Below, piece by piece: positions 23,397 to 23,476 of a stretch of 23,476 bases of DNA. Numbering within the stretch: the stretch's first letter is position 1; the number at the start of each line of letters is the position of its first letter. The stretch is from an uncultured Bacilli bacterium. GTDB lineage: Bacteria; Bacillota_I; Bacilli_A; RF39; UBA660. The notes below the pieces were generated by a model. It had not been told where the DNA came from and searched no databases. It saw only the letters and a list, made by a program, of their open reading frames with translations. The DNA lies in contig CAJTUT010000018.1 in NCBI GenBank assembly GCA_910579455.1, positions 1 through 23,476 of the forward strand. The letters are read 5' to 3'. The position numbers were made by a program, and so were the translations under genes.

Positions 23397-23476
23397 AATT
23401 GTAGCGTTACAATTGATGTGACACCACTAATATAGAAAAAAAGCAATAAGTCGTATAAAATATTAATTAAACAGAA
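23397..23476 (+). mobile_element. Left end of a second copy of the insertion sequence, cut by window edge
   Basis: The 53 bases from 23397 match 20480-20532 with no difference that I can see, and the similarity continues with a few changes to the window end. It includes the AATTGTAGCGTTACAATT hairpin and the left arm AAGCAATAA of the leader hairpin. Orientation equals the first copy. Whether this copy holds a complete transposase lies outside the window. Confidence 0.75.

Noticed and set aside
1..23476. CRISPR array, tRNA or rRNA genes, prophage modules
   Set aside because: I found no regularly spaced repeats, no cloverleaf-like sequences and no phage structural or integrase genes.

Overview
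The window comes from a chromosome of an AT-rich, Gram-positive-type bacterium of the Bacillota, most likely an uncultured gut Bacilli lineage. Signs are strong AGGAGG-type ribosome sites, short sigma-A-like promoters, a T-box leader on leuS, two FemABX bridge transferases, a YtxG/YtxH pair and a Cse60-like sporulation protein. TAA, TAG and TGA all end genes, so the standard bacterial code applies. I see no tRNA, rRNA or CRISPR array. The lineage is inferred from protein style, not from a search.

Left part (1-4706, all minus strand): a tightly packed series. In transcription order it is an unknown 241-residue protein, trmB, a lipoprotein, a disordered 329-residue protein, a YtxG-like protein, a YtxH-like protein, a Cof-type HAD phosphatase and the start of a secreted protein cut by the window edge. 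From memory this recalls the Bacillus trmB ... sftA-murC-ytxG-ytxH neighbourhood, and the 329-residue protein carries a motif that I recall from the N-terminal region of SftA.

Middle (4781-12953): a small coiled-coil protein and two overlapping FemABX genes on the plus strand face a MurJ/SpoVB-type flippase and cse60 on the minus strand. Then comes a plus-strand ABC exporter operon (ATPase plus two permeases) whose promoter has its -10 box exactly inside a perfect 9-bp inverted repeat.

13.0-15.0 kb is a decaying patch: an unidentified pseudogene with an in-frame TGA, a protein-kinase-like gene with its own promoter, and a P-loop kinase pseudogene broken by one nonsense codon and one frameshift.

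15.0-18.85 kb is a T-box controlled operon: a small membrane protein, leuS, and a DUF2000 (Pth2-like) protein. The LeuRS carries a complete Nudix domain inserted in its editing domain. This is the most unusual gene of the window.

Right part (18.9 kb to the end) is mobile or surface-related: a truncated transposase remnant, a cysteine-rich membrane-anchored surface protein, an internally deleted insertion sequence, a GH31 glycosidase-like gene lacking the usual acid/base aspartate, and at the right edge the beginning of a second copy of the same insertion sequence. The GH31 gene therefore lies between two same-orientation copies of one element.
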